From Lunatibacter salilacus (GTDB lineage: Bacteria; Bacteroidota; Bacteroidia; Cytophagales; Cyclobacteriaceae), in assembly GCF_009797935.1 (NCBI RefSeq), contig NZ_VOLC01000005.1, positions 62,001 through 126,000 of the forward strand: DNA of 64,000 nucleotides. The letters run 5' to 3'. Shown piece by piece: positions 48,380-57,846 of the stretch (its first letter is position 1; each line of letters begins with the position of its first letter). The notes under the pieces are model-generated. The model had not been told where the DNA came from, ran no database searches, and saw only the letters and a program-made list of their open reading frames with translations. Position numbers and translations under genes: made by a program.

Positions 48380-50071
48380 CTATCGATCTGCACCGTAACC
48401 CGGATTCTGTTCCAACATGCCGTTTTTGTTAATTTCTGTTTGCGGGATTGGCAGCAGGTAATTGGCCGGGTTATAGTTTCCTGTTTTGAAAAACGCAACC
48501 TCATATTGCTTCGTACCATCTGGTAATTTTCTTATGATCATTCTCGTCCTATCCTTATCGGCCTCTTCTTGAAGAATTTCCCATCTACGCACATCGAACC
48601 ACCTATGTTCTTCAAAAACCAACTCAATTCTCCGCTCATTTATGATTCTTTTGAAAAGGTCTTCCCCACTTTCTGTGACATTGGGCATGTTAACACTGGG
48701 CCTATTTCTTACTAAATTTAGGTATTCCCGTGTAATATCCTCATTTCCGAGAAAATAGTTTGCTTCTGCGTAATTCAAAAGAATTTCAGCATATCGAACA
48801 AAGGTCCAGGGTGTCTGGGACATATTTTGTCCGCTTGGATTCACGATACGCTCATTGGCAAATTTCAACTGATAATACCCCGTCTGGGTAGCATTCCAAG
48901 CGGATACAGGGCCTTCGTTAGAATCCAAACCGCCCGGGTAAAAGGTTTCCACTTCTCTTCCCTGAAATAGTGCCCCATCATGCAATATAGAGGCATAAAA
49001 TCTAGGATCTCGGTTTACATAGGGATTTTGCGGATTATATGTTGGATCATCGGCAGGCTTTACACCATTCATTGTCTCATAATCATCAACCAAATTTTGC
49101 AGGGGATGTACTTGGCCGAAACCATTATAGCCATTCGGATATAAACTTAATTCAACATAGACTGCTTCCGGACTGACGAATTGATTATAGGGCCTTTGCC
49201 AGATCATTTCAGAATTATAGATATTTTCTTCCAAAAACATCGTCTTGTAATCATCAAAGAGTGAATACCGTCCCATATCAATGATAGCCTTCGCCGCATC
49301 GGCAGCAGCCTGCCATTTTTGGGCATCTCCGCCTTGATTGTTGCGAGGACTAGCCAAATACAGTAGTGCCCTAGATTTTATGGCCATAGCTGCACCTTTT
49401 GTTATTCTGCCCTGATTAGCATTGTTATAGGTTTCAGGAAGCAAAGCTATGGCTTCGTCCAATTCAGCGATTACAAAGTCCATCACTTCTTGGAACGTGT
49501 TTCGTGTCATCCTGAAATCATCTTCCAATGAAAATGTATTCGTGAATAAAGGGACACCACCAAATAAACTGGCCAGTTTGAAATAGGAGAAGGCCCGGAT
49601 AGTTTTCATTTCGCCTATCATTCTATTCTTGGTTGCCTCCGGGATTTCTACCGCACGTTGCCTGTCAATATTTTCAAAGAAAATGTTGGCTCGGTTGATC
49701 GGCTGCCAAAAATTAATGTTTCTATTGTTTGCCCCAGTCCAGTAATCCACCTCTCGGAGGTCATCTGGATTGAGATCCCCTTCCCATACGCTCCAAGCCC
49801 ACGCGTTACTCCGCGCATTGTTTTCATCCGTAACCACAGAAAGCCCATAGAGGCTATACCTAATGCCACTTGGAATGGTCCGATAAGCGTTACCAATAAA
49901 TGCTTCAATCAGGGCCTGATCAGCCCATACAGCCTCGTCGGTGAATCGGTCAGCAGGAACGATGTCCAATACATCTTCATTACAGGACACCTGTAATGAT
50001 GCGAATATAAAAAGAGCGGATATAATACCCAGTCTTTTTGTTTTCTTAAAGTATTTATATGTGCTTTTCAT
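48380..50071 (-). CDS. SusD/RagB family nutrient-binding lipoprotein
   Basis: A 563-residue SusD-type lipoprotein. Signal with lipobox VSC (LFIFASLQVSC, Cys30), then EDVLDIVPADRFTDEAVW, which is the usual opening of SusD proteins. TPR-type helices (IRAFSYFKLASLFGGVPLF; KSRALLYLASPRNNQGG) follow, with the C-terminal block RRIELVFEEHRWFDVRRWE and the last LLPIPQTEINKN segment. It binds the glycan fragment and closes over SusC. It starts 30 bases after the SusC gene and belongs to the amino-sugar locus. Confidence 0.94.
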   Translation of the reverse strand: MKSTYKYFKKTKRLGIISALFIFASLQVSCNEDVLDIVPADRFTDEAVWADQALIEAFIGNAYRTIPSGIRYSLYGLSVVTDENNARSNAWAWSVWEGDLNPDDLREVDYWTGANNRNINFWQPINRANIFFENIDRQRAVEIPEATKNRMIGEMKTIRAFSYFKLASLFGGVPLFTNTFSLEDDFRMTRNTFQEVMDFVIAELDEAIALLPETYNNANQGRITKGAAMAIKSRALLYLASPRNNQGGDAQKWQAAADAAKAIIDMGRYSLFDDYKTMFLEENIYNSEMIWQRPYNQFVSPEAVYVELSLYPNGYNGFGQVHPLQNLVDDYETMNGVKPADDPTYNPQNPYVNRDPRFYASILHDGALFQGREVETFYPGGLDSNEGPVSAWNATQTGYYQLKFANERIVNPSGQNMSQTPWTFVRYAEILLNYAEANYFLGNEDITREYLNLVRNRPSVNMPNVTESGEDLFKRIINERRIELVFEEHRWFDVRRWEILQEEADKDRTRMIIRKLPDGTKQYEVAFFKTGNYNPANYLLPIPQTEINKNGMLEQNPGYGADR

Positions 50072-50101
50072 ATGTTCGATTGTTAAATACTGAAATTTTG
50101 A

Positions 50102-53100
50102 TTAGAAAGAAAGGTCAATTCCCAAATTAAAAATCCTACTTTGGGGGTAAAAACTCCCTCTCTCATTGTCTCCCTCTGGGTCAAACCACTTGATCTCTGA
50201 GATGGTAAAGATATTATTACCATTCAGATAGACCCTCGCCGAGGATAATTTCAATTTGTTAATCAACGGTTGAGGAATCGCATAACCGAGCTGTAGGGTT
50301 TTCAGTCTTACAAAAGATGCATTCTGGAGCCAGAAGGTACTTTGAAGACCACTTGGTTGTGTTCGGGTATCCAAATCAGGCAAGATGGGGTACTTAGAGT
50401 TCATACTACCCGGGGTGTACCTGTTTTCGATCAGCTCGGCCAATCCGTTTACTGCAATTCTGGCATTTTGGTGATAGTACTGCCATGCGCGACCCTGTCC
50501 GGCAAAATTCACAAATAAGGATAAAGGACCGTAATTTAGGGTACTGTTTAGGCCAAAGGTAATTTGGGGAATGTTGGATCTATCCAACCTTACCATATCC
50601 TGGGAGCTGATGATGCCATCCCCATTGGTATCTTTATACTGAAGGTGGCCTACCCGCGTTCCTGGAAAGATTGGGTTTGAGGTAACTTCTTCCTGTGTCC
50701 TGAAAATCCCCACAGCTTCATAATACAACCCCGCACCCAGAATTCTTCCCTCTGCTTTTTGATAATCAGGTACATCCTGAGCTTCACTGAGGTCGATAAC
50801 CTTATTCCTATTAAAAGCTATGTTCCCGCCAACGGAGTATGAGAAGCCCCCTGGAGAAGAACCACGGCTACGGTGGTTCAATGCGATCTCTATCCCTTTG
50901 TTTTCTACTATGCCAATATTTTCATCCGGCAAAAGCAACCCCGTATAAAAAGGCACTTCCAAATCCCTTTTCGTTAGAATATTTTCCCTTGTTTGTTTGA
51001 ATAAATCGACGCTAAACCCGAGTCCTCCATTCCAAAACATACCGTCCAATCCAATATTTGTAATCGTTGCTACTTCCCAGGTAACATTTGGATTGGGAGT
51101 TACGCCAGGTACAATCCCTAATTGAGACGTAGTGGGCGACCCGAAGTGATACCCAAGAAGTCCCAGGCTATAGGCAGGCATAAATTGAAAGGGATCGATT
51201 CTGTCATTTCCCATTCTCCCTATGGAACCCCTCAATTTCAAATCATTAACCCCTGGCGTATTCTTCATCATCTCCTCAGACAATACCCAAGCAGCAGAAA
51301 CTCCGGGGAAAAATCCAAACCGTTGTCCTTTTGGAAACACATAAGAACCGTCATACCTGGCATTGAAATCAATCATATATTTCTCCTGGTAATTGTAACT
51401 TACCCTACCTAAAAGGCTTTGACGTGAAGACTCTGAGGAAACACCGGTATTTTGCTGGGAGGCTGGGTCCCCGGCGAAAAGTTCTCCCAAGACAGGAGAG
51501 AGGTAGTTTCTCCTATAGGCCTGATAGTACCCATTGTCACCCTTGGTCTGCTCAGCACCGATAAACGTACTGATATAATGATCATCCATCTGATTCTCAT
51601 ATTTCAGTCTGAGATTTATAAAGGTACTGGTGATGCTTCTGGTGGACTGCGTTAATTCAGGAGCAATAATTCTTCCCCCCCGAAGCGGTATGTATTCGTC
51701 GGTGACTCTGTTATGATTATAGACAGTCCATGGAGTTCTCCATCTTTTATCCAATATATCCTCGTTACTGTATACAACAAAGCCGTCTAATCCCAGCCCC
51801 TTTACCCATGGAGCTTTAATGTCAAAACCCATTTGGGTAATTGCTCTTTTGGTTTTGGTATTATGGTTGCCGGAGGCAGCTGTTGTCATTACCGCGGGAT
51901 TAAGCCCCTGCTCAATCCCTGCTGAGGGTAATCCATTCTGATAATAAACTGGCATCATGGGAATGGCATTCAACCAACCCCAGGGATTCTCAGTTCCTGG
52001 CTGGGTCCGGTCATCCAATCCCAAATTCAAATCCAGATTTACTTTAATGTATTCATTGATGTCAGCGTCAATATTTGACCTGATTGTGTACCCCTTAAAT
52101 TCATGGATGCCTTTTTCAAAAATACTATTTTGATTAGAGTATGATCCAGATAGTGAATACCTCACCGATTCTGTTCCTCCTCTGAGGCTCAGGTTATGCA
52201 TGCTTTGCAGAGAATAATCCCTTAAAACTTCTTTGTACCAATTCGTATTCGGATAGTTGGGATCCGTTCCATCTCTAAACAGCTGGATTTCCTGTTGCGA
52301 ATACCTCGGATCTTGCCCATCCCTAACCATCATCTCATTCACATATTCTGCAAAAAGCGGAGATCCCGCCAACTCAGGTAACCTAGTAGGCTGACTAATT
52401 CCCTGATTAAAGGTATAATTAATCATAGGCTTACCTACACTACCCCTTTTCGTGGTTATCAGGATTACTCCATTTGCGGCTCTTGCTCCATAAATTGCCG
52501 CAGAAGCATCCTTTAGAATTGTGAGGGATTCAATGTCATTCGGATTGATTCTTTGCCATCCGGGTGGGTTTTGAACTCCATCAACCACTACAAATGGGCT
52601 GTTGTCGCCTGTAGTATTGCTTCCTCTTATCAGGAGGGCTGAATTATCCGCGCCCGGTTCCCCGGAACGATTCAACGCAACTAGGCCTGGTAGGAGACCC
52701 GACAAGGAATTCGTCAGATTAACGGACGGATTGCTAATAATCTGTTCGTTTTCTACACTAGTTATCGAACCGGTCAATGTAGCTTTCTTTTGTGTTCCGT
52801 AGCCAATCACAACGAATTCCTCCAATTCCTCCGTATCTTCCTCGAGCGTAATGGAGATAAGGTTCTGGTTACCTATCGTTATTTCCTTGGTTAACATACC
52901 GACAAAAGAGACGACCAATGTCTCCGCGCCAGGTCCCACAGTAAGACTATAATTGCCATCAATATCGGTGACCGTCCCATTGGAAGTGCCTTTTACCAAA
53001 ACGGTAGCCCCAGGAACAGATTGTCCAGCGGTAGTCGAGACTATTCCTGAAATCACCCTGCCGCCTTGGGCGAGCAGCTGTTCAGAATTCATCACTCCTG

Positions 53101-53143
53101 AAAACATCAGGAAGATCATTAAAACGGTAGTAAATTTTTTCAT
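50102..53143 (-). CDS. SusC/RagA TonB-dependent outer-membrane transporter
   Basis: A 1013-residue SusC-type transporter. Signal MKKFTTVLMIFLMFSGVMN, cleavage near LLAQGG. The carboxypeptidase-like domain (ISGIVSTTAGQSVPGATVLV) is followed by the plug marks EFVVIGYGTQKKATLTGSI, LIRGSNTTGDNSPFVVVDG and LKDASAAIYGARAANGV, then a barrel ending in RIFNLGIDLSF. It is the first gene downstream of a 270-base region with two operator-like palindromes, so it probably leads the SusC-to-NagB transcript. Confidence 0.95.
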   Translation of the reverse strand: MKKFTTVLMIFLMFSGVMNSEQLLAQGGRVISGIVSTTAGQSVPGATVLVKGTSNGTVTDIDGNYSLTVGPGAETLVVSFVGMLTKEITIGNQNLISITLEEDTEELEEFVVIGYGTQKKATLTGSITSVENEQIISNPSVNLTNSLSGLLPGLVALNRSGEPGADNSALLIRGSNTTGDNSPFVVVDGVQNPPGWQRINPNDIESLTILKDASAAIYGARAANGVILITTKRGSVGKPMINYTFNQGISQPTRLPELAGSPLFAEYVNEMMVRDGQDPRYSQQEIQLFRDGTDPNYPNTNWYKEVLRDYSLQSMHNLSLRGGTESVRYSLSGSYSNQNSIFEKGIHEFKGYTIRSNIDADINEYIKVNLDLNLGLDDRTQPGTENPWGWLNAIPMMPVYYQNGLPSAGIEQGLNPAVMTTAASGNHNTKTKRAITQMGFDIKAPWVKGLGLDGFVVYSNEDILDKRWRTPWTVYNHNRVTDEYIPLRGGRIIAPELTQSTRSITSTFINLRLKYENQMDDHYISTFIGAEQTKGDNGYYQAYRRNYLSPVLGELFAGDPASQQNTGVSSESSRQSLLGRVSYNYQEKYMIDFNARYDGSYVFPKGQRFGFFPGVSAAWVLSEEMMKNTPGVNDLKLRGSIGRMGNDRIDPFQFMPAYSLGLLGYHFGSPTTSQLGIVPGVTPNPNVTWEVATITNIGLDGMFWNGGLGFSVDLFKQTRENILTKRDLEVPFYTGLLLPDENIGIVENKGIEIALNHRSRGSSPGGFSYSVGGNIAFNRNKVIDLSEAQDVPDYQKAEGRILGAGLYYEAVGIFRTQEEVTSNPIFPGTRVGHLQYKDTNGDGIISSQDMVRLDRSNIPQITFGLNSTLNYGPLSLFVNFAGQGRAWQYYHQNARIAVNGLAELIENRYTPGSMNSKYPILPDLDTRTQPSGLQSTFWLQNASFVRLKTLQLGYAIPQPLINKLKLSSARVYLNGNNIFTISEIKWFDPEGDNERGSFYPQSRIFNLGIDLSF

Positions 53144-53238
53144 AGGACGATTGTTAGGTTGATTAATAATTTACTGCATTTGCATGACTAAATTACCCTA
53201 AAAACTCTATGAAAATATAAAATAATAAAATTTAATTA

Positions 53239-53252
53239 CGATAACGTTATCG
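53239..53252. promoter_or_regulatory. LacI-type operator, perfect palindrome
   Basis: CGATAACGTTATCG is a perfect 14-base palindrome with a central CG, the form recognised by LacI-family proteins. It lies 96 bases upstream of the SusC start. Confidence 0.75.
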
Positions 53253-53357
53253 AAAAACATATAATTTATATTATAAAAAAGGAAAAGTAATTTTTGTTAC
53301 TGTCTTGATGGGAAATAATGAAAAATAATTAATTTTTCTATTTATACTATTAAAAAT

Positions 53358-53371
53358 CTATAACGATATCA
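53358..53371. promoter_or_regulatory. Second operator-like site
   Basis: CTATAACGATATCA matches the perfect palindrome at 53239 in 11 of 14 positions, including the central ACG. It lies 119 bases further upstream, a spacing that would permit a loop between two repressor dimers. Confidence 0.45.
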
Positions 53372-53414
53372 AACAAATACAGTTAAAAATCTGAATCATC
53401 AAAAACTCGAATCG

Positions 53415-55007
53415 CTAGGGGATTATCTTGTTTTCCAAAATCGCCATGGGGCTGTTCATCTCTTCCGCAGCTTCACTACCTATATAGCGTCCATGCGACC
53501 CAAGAATAATATCCAAATCTCCGTCTCCATCTAAATCCCCGATATCAAACGTGATCCAACGGGAATCCAGGTTTTTGCTCAAATATTGCGGCTTATATTT
53601 ATTAGTTGATTCTTTTTTCAATAAGACAAAATCCCGGCGCGTTGAATTATTCTCATCTGGGAAAAAGGAAATCCCAATTATTTCAAGTATACCGTCCTGA
53701 TCAAAATCGCCAGCCGAACACTTATTCACCCCGTGCATCGGATAAAAATAAACCTGCTCAAATCGGTTGCTACCGTCATTTTCAAATATTCTTATACCAT
53801 GGTACGGCTTAGAGATAGGAGGATAATCACCATTGTCCCCATTTCCATACAGAATATCCAAATGCCCATCCATATTAAAATCTACTAACTCAAACCAGAC
53901 AGAACCAAAAGTCGGAGGAAACCTCAGGACTCTTTCCTCTATAAACTTTCCCTCCCCCTGATTAAGGAAAAAGGAAATTCCCTCATCTCCCTGCGCAAAA
54001 AGGCAAACTATATCTTTGCGACCATCACCGTTCATATCCTCAACAACCAGTCTAATTGCCCCTGGGGTATTTTTTAGGATTGTTTTTGTATAGGGATTAG
54101 AAGGGTTTCCAGTATTTTCAAACAATGTTAGAGAACCAGTATAGTAACCGAATTCAGCAATTAAGATATCTACAAGTCCATTGCCATTTATATCCTCAAA
54201 AACAACTTGGACAGGTCGGTTCAATTTGGTTCCAAACTTGCTGAATGAAGAATAGGTGCTGTCTCCTGATTGCTTGAAAAGTGTAATCAATTCTCCAAAA
54301 GCATTGTTGGAGGAGGCAAGTCTGAGCGAGCCAGCCAGTGTTACCGATATATTATCGGTACCAAAAGACACATCAGTTGGAGGGGACGGCAAGGGAATAA
54401 CTTGGGAAAGATGTTTCCCGTCTTTTAAAACGGCTAAGTATCCTCTACTATCATCCGTACCGCCTACGAATAGTGAAGACGTTTCATCATCTAGTTTTAC
54501 GAGGGTCACTTGTTGTAACTTTTTTATGGGATCGGGACTATGAATGTCAAATCCCTTCAAAACGTCCTCATTAGGTGAATGCTGAATACTTTCCAACGAA
54601 TCCGGAGCAGCGGAAATATAATAATCGGTTATCTGCTGCCATTCTTCATCGGAGATCCGTTGATCAGTCGGAAACATATCCAGTTCTTCTACTTTTCCTC
54701 TGTCAATCGCTCCCCGAAGAATTTCCTCCCTGGGAACAGATTCTTCATAGATACCAAAAAGCCTCCCCATCAGGGGCAAAACCGATCTTTCCCATGTCTT
54801 TTTGTCCAACAGTTCTGGTTCCGGATATAAATGGCAGCTTTGACAATACCTTTGGGAAAGTTCCTTCCCCACAATTGATGATTCCAAGAGCGCTTCCGAT
54901 ACTTGCTTCTTATCGCCAGAATTGTTGCAGGCAGAAAGGACCAACAAAAAACAAATTGCCAGCGAAACTATTTCCCAAAATCTACTCGTTCGATTTTCGC
55001 AGGCCAT
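53415..55007 (-). CDS. Lipoprotein with haem motif and FG-GAP/VCBS repeats
   Basis: A 530-residue lipoprotein: signal SLAICFLLV with lipobox LSAC (Cys27). A c-type haem motif CQSCH (Cys55, Cys58, His59) follows, in a small cytochrome-like segment (about 45-110) that also has a TPLMG-like PLMG stretch. The rest (about 140-530) has at least five calcium-type DxDxDG repeats, for example DINGNGLVD, DMNGDGRKD, DFNMDGHLD and DLDGDGDLD, which form a beta-propeller. It starts 10 bases after the second GH109-like gene. A role in electron transfer for exported redox enzymes is possible but unproven. Confidence 0.85.
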   Translation of the reverse strand: MACENRTSRFWEIVSLAICFLLVLSACNNSGDKKQVSEALLESSIVGKELSQRYCQSCHLYPEPELLDKKTWERSVLPLMGRLFGIYEESVPREEILRGAIDRGKVEELDMFPTDQRISDEEWQQITDYYISAAPDSLESIQHSPNEDVLKGFDIHSPDPIKKLQQVTLVKLDDETSSLFVGGTDDSRGYLAVLKDGKHLSQVIPLPSPPTDVSFGTDNISVTLAGSLRLASSNNAFGELITLFKQSGDSTYSSFSKFGTKLNRPVQVVFEDINGNGLVDILIAEFGYYTGSLTLFENTGNPSNPYTKTILKNTPGAIRLVVEDMNGDGRKDIVCLFAQGDEGISFFLNQGEGKFIEERVLRFPPTFGSVWFELVDFNMDGHLDILYGNGDNGDYPPISKPYHGIRIFENDGSNRFEQVYFYPMHGVNKCSAGDFDQDGILEIIGISFFPDENNSTRRDFVLLKKESTNKYKPQYLSKNLDSRWITFDIGDLDGDGDLDIILGSHGRYIGSEAAEEMNSPMAILENKIIP

Positions 55008-55017
55008 TAATTGATAG

Positions 55018-56436
55018 TTATATTAGATTGGTATTACCACCTTCTTGCAGGTTGATATCCATTCCCCTCTTGTTAGATTTCCAAGAACCCGAAGTAAAAT
55101 CCGGAACTTTTACCGTATTCCCCATCTGCGCAACCGACTGTTCACTTAAAGGTGTTACCACACTCCATAGTGCCGCATCATACACGTCCATTTCTAGGGG
55201 AAGTCCATTTCTAAGACAATCAATCAAGCGCCAATCACTAGCTGTGACTCTTTCATAGGACCGATTTCCCTTAGTACCTCCAGCCCGTGATACTTTTTCA
55301 CGAAATGTCTTGGTAATTTGGGGAGTGAACTTTTCGACAAGGGCTTTAAACTCTTCCTCTTGGGTCCATTCTTCACTTGTGGCAATTCTTGGAGGATCAG
55401 CATGATAAATCCCTCTAGATCCACTAATTAACTGGAATCTTGAACCAGGCCTGGGTGAACTGATATCGTGTTGCAGCATGATGGTTCTTCCTTTGTTTGT
55501 CCTAATCACAGTAGTGTTCATGTTCCCCCTGAACTTTAGCCCATCAAAGCTTTCAAAGTAAGGATCACTTTCGGCAAGCTCCTTCATTTTTGGACCCATT
55601 GTAAAATCATTGCTGGAAATAGAAACCAAATAATCCATTTTATCTCCATAATTAAGGTCCATCATTTGGGCCACTGGTCCCAAACCATGCTGCGGGTACA
55701 TGTTTCCATTTCGTCCTACATTTTCCTTCAAACGCCATGGCCGGTATCCAAACCAATTATCCTCATCCCTCTCCCACCTTCCCGGTCCATTTACCCTATC
55801 ATGAATGTAATTGCCTTCTCCGTGGATCAACTCCCCAAAAAAACCCTGCCTTACCATATTCAATACAATGGCGGACATTCCATCATGACACGAGCCACAT
55901 CCCATGTAACAATGTTTCTTGGTCCTTTCGGAAGTTTCCACCACCTGCCAACATTCCTCCAAGGTGACTCCGACAGGAAGTTCAGTATATACATGTTTGT
56001 CACGCTCCATGGCATATACAGCAATGGGAGCATGGTATTTCCAAGGGGTGGCCACGTAGATCAAATCAATATCAGAACGGTCACAAAGCTCTTTCCATGC
56101 GTCCTCACCATCAGTGTAAATGGCTGGTGAATGGCCAAATCCATCAATGGATTGCATGGCCTTATGAACATTACCGGGTACGATATCGCAAAGTGCCACG
56201 ATGTCCACATTCTCTATACTGGCCAGCCGAAGAAGTGTGCCTGATCCGCGTTCGCCAATGCCAACTAACCCCACTTTCACCCGATCCAGCTTGGGTGCAC
56301 GATAACCATGCATGTTAAATGATTGCAGGTGATTTCGCTCCGTGGATTTCTCGGCCATTGCCCGATCTGGACCCACAATTACCCCCGCTCCCGCAAGGCC
56401 TGCAAGTTTGATAAAATCTCTTCGGTTCTTTTTCAT
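55018..56436 (-). CDS. Second Tat-signal GH109-like protein
   Basis: A 472-residue paralogue of the GH109-like protein at 46840. Tat signal NRRDFIKLAGLAGAGVIVG. The NAD motif is GLVGIGERGSG near 57-67. The marks TELPVGVTLEECWQVVETSE, LNMVRQGFFGELIHGEGNYI and PQHGLGPVAQMMDL are all present. The usual EKP lysine motif is TELPV here, as in the GH109 subgroup. Its presence with a paralogue suggests two linkages or two steps of one glycan. It precedes the haem-motif lipoprotein by 10 bases, so they are probably co-translated. Confidence 0.9.
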   Translation of the reverse strand: MKKNRRDFIKLAGLAGAGVIVGPDRAMAEKSTERNHLQSFNMHGYRAPKLDRVKVGLVGIGERGSGTLLRLASIENVDIVALCDIVPGNVHKAMQSIDGFGHSPAIYTDGEDAWKELCDRSDIDLIYVATPWKYHAPIAVYAMERDKHVYTELPVGVTLEECWQVVETSERTKKHCYMGCGSCHDGMSAIVLNMVRQGFFGELIHGEGNYIHDRVNGPGRWERDEDNWFGYRPWRLKENVGRNGNMYPQHGLGPVAQMMDLNYGDKMDYLVSISSNDFTMGPKMKELAESDPYFESFDGLKFRGNMNTTVIRTNKGRTIMLQHDISSPRPGSRFQLISGSRGIYHADPPRIATSEEWTQEEEFKALVEKFTPQITKTFREKVSRAGGTKGNRSYERVTASDWRLIDCLRNGLPLEMDVYDAALWSVVTPLSEQSVAQMGNTVKVPDFTSGSWKSNKRGMDINLQEGGNTNLI

Positions 56437-56493
56437 TTTGTAGCTTGTTTACGTCAACATTTCCAACCGTTATCCATTATTCACAACGTTGGA

Positions 56494-57726
56494 CTAAGTC
56501 CAATTCAAAACCTTTAATGCATTTTCCCTATACAACTTTAGCAAAACGTCGTCGGGAAGCTCTAGCCCATAGTACCTCCACCAGGATCTACCGGGCATAT
56601 GTTCGTCGGCACTTTCCAGTAGCCGCCACCATCCCTGGTACATGCCTTTGTCCATTCCCATATCGGTCCCAAACAGTACGCGGCCGCTGTATTGCGAAAG
56701 GAATTTGGCCGCGGCTCGGGGTTGTCTTCCCACTTCATAATCCCGCGCTGAAATGTCGAGATATAAATTGGGGTGGGTGTCCAGCGTCTCTCCCAGTCTT
56801 TGCAAATCATTCCCAAGGTTTGCCAGGTGACAGGCGATAAAGGTAGTTTCAGGTTGTTTTGTCAACAGTTTAGGTAGGTAATTTAGCAACTCATCATAAG
56901 GAACCCCATCACTTCCATACTGGTTAAACTGCTGAAAAATCGGGGTTCTTTCCTGAAATACATCCGGCGGCTGCCAGGAGGAAGGATGATCAGCCAAATG
57001 GAGATTAACGGGAATATTTAACTCCGCACATTTGCTCCAAAAAGGATCTAAACGGACATCGTCAAAATGCATACGTTCATTCGGGGCCAGTCGGGGATCG
57101 CCCGTAATGCCATATCCTTTATCGGTTACTTCGCCCACCCCTCGGGCTCCTAAACTATAGCAACGTTCCAATTCCTTTACAGCCCTTTCCGGAAAATCCG
57201 GCTTGTCTATATCGTTCCTTTCAACGCCACAGAAAAGTTGGAACCTGTCAGGATACGAGTTGAGATAGAAATCAACCATCATATCGAACTGAGATCCGGT
57301 GGCCACTGTGAGGATTACCGACTTTTCGATTCCTACCTCATCCATGGTTTTTACCCATTCCTCCAGGGCTTCCTTTGGTCGTTTCCCCTTTTCTTGGGCG
57401 GGGTAATGATGCAGGTGAACATCAATAACGGGAAATTTGGCTTTTGGAATAAACGTTTGAGGGGCAATGACAGAGGACCGGGGAGCGTAATCCTTCACGA
57501 GCACATGATCCATGGGTCCAGGTCCCACCGGAACGCCGGGCCCACTCCATTCCCCGTACTTCACTTTCAGCCATTCCGGATCGGAAGTCCATGCTTTTTC
57601 GACTGCGGCCGATTCTGTCCCTGTTTCCTCAGTAGTACATCCTGGAAGAGACCCCATTCCAGCGGCCCCCAGCCCCAACAATCCAGCCTCTTTCAAAAAA
57701 CCTCTGCGATTTTTTTTCATCTCCAT
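56494..57726 (-). CDS. Tat lipoprotein of the amidohydrolase-2 family
   Basis: A 410-residue TIM-barrel hydrolase of the amidohydrolase-related (PF04909) type. The N-terminus has both a twin-arginine motif (NRRGFLKEAGLLGLG) and a lipobox (LPGC, Cys29), so it should be a Tat-exported lipoprotein. The first metal motif is VHLHHY, then VNLHLADHPS (His), FIACHLAN (His) and the last LFGTDMG Asp. Related enzymes decarboxylate or hydrolyse cyclic acids or lactones. Here it may open a lactone made by oxidation of a sugar, which is inference. It begins 57 bases before the GH109-like gene. Confidence 0.85.
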   Translation of the reverse strand: MEMKKNRRGFLKEAGLLGLGAAGMGSLPGCTTEETGTESAAVEKAWTSDPEWLKVKYGEWSGPGVPVGPGPMDHVLVKDYAPRSSVIAPQTFIPKAKFPVIDVHLHHYPAQEKGKRPKEALEEWVKTMDEVGIEKSVILTVATGSQFDMMVDFYLNSYPDRFQLFCGVERNDIDKPDFPERAVKELERCYSLGARGVGEVTDKGYGITGDPRLAPNERMHFDDVRLDPFWSKCAELNIPVNLHLADHPSSWQPPDVFQERTPIFQQFNQYGSDGVPYDELLNYLPKLLTKQPETTFIACHLANLGNDLQRLGETLDTHPNLYLDISARDYEVGRQPRAAAKFLSQYSGRVLFGTDMGMDKGMYQGWWRLLESADEHMPGRSWWRYYGLELPDDVLLKLYRENALKVLNWT

Positions 57727-57846
57727 ATATAAATAGGGTTAATAAAATTTCTTTTCAATCCACTTTTACATTACTATATAAGCAATTATCATTGAAATAA
57801 GGTACTAATTACGCTTTTTTTACCTTATGTCTGATGAGCGGTTTTT

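Larger units (their letters stand above)
53144..53414 (-). promoter_or_regulatory. Promoter/operator region of the SusC operon
   Basis: A 271-base AT-rich region between the haem/VCBS lipoprotein gene and SusC, both on the minus strand. It holds the 14-base perfect palindrome CGATAACGTTATCG and a diverged copy upstream. A TATATTTTC word near 53208-53216 (minus strand) could serve as a -7 element, but this is weak. Confidence 0.55.
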
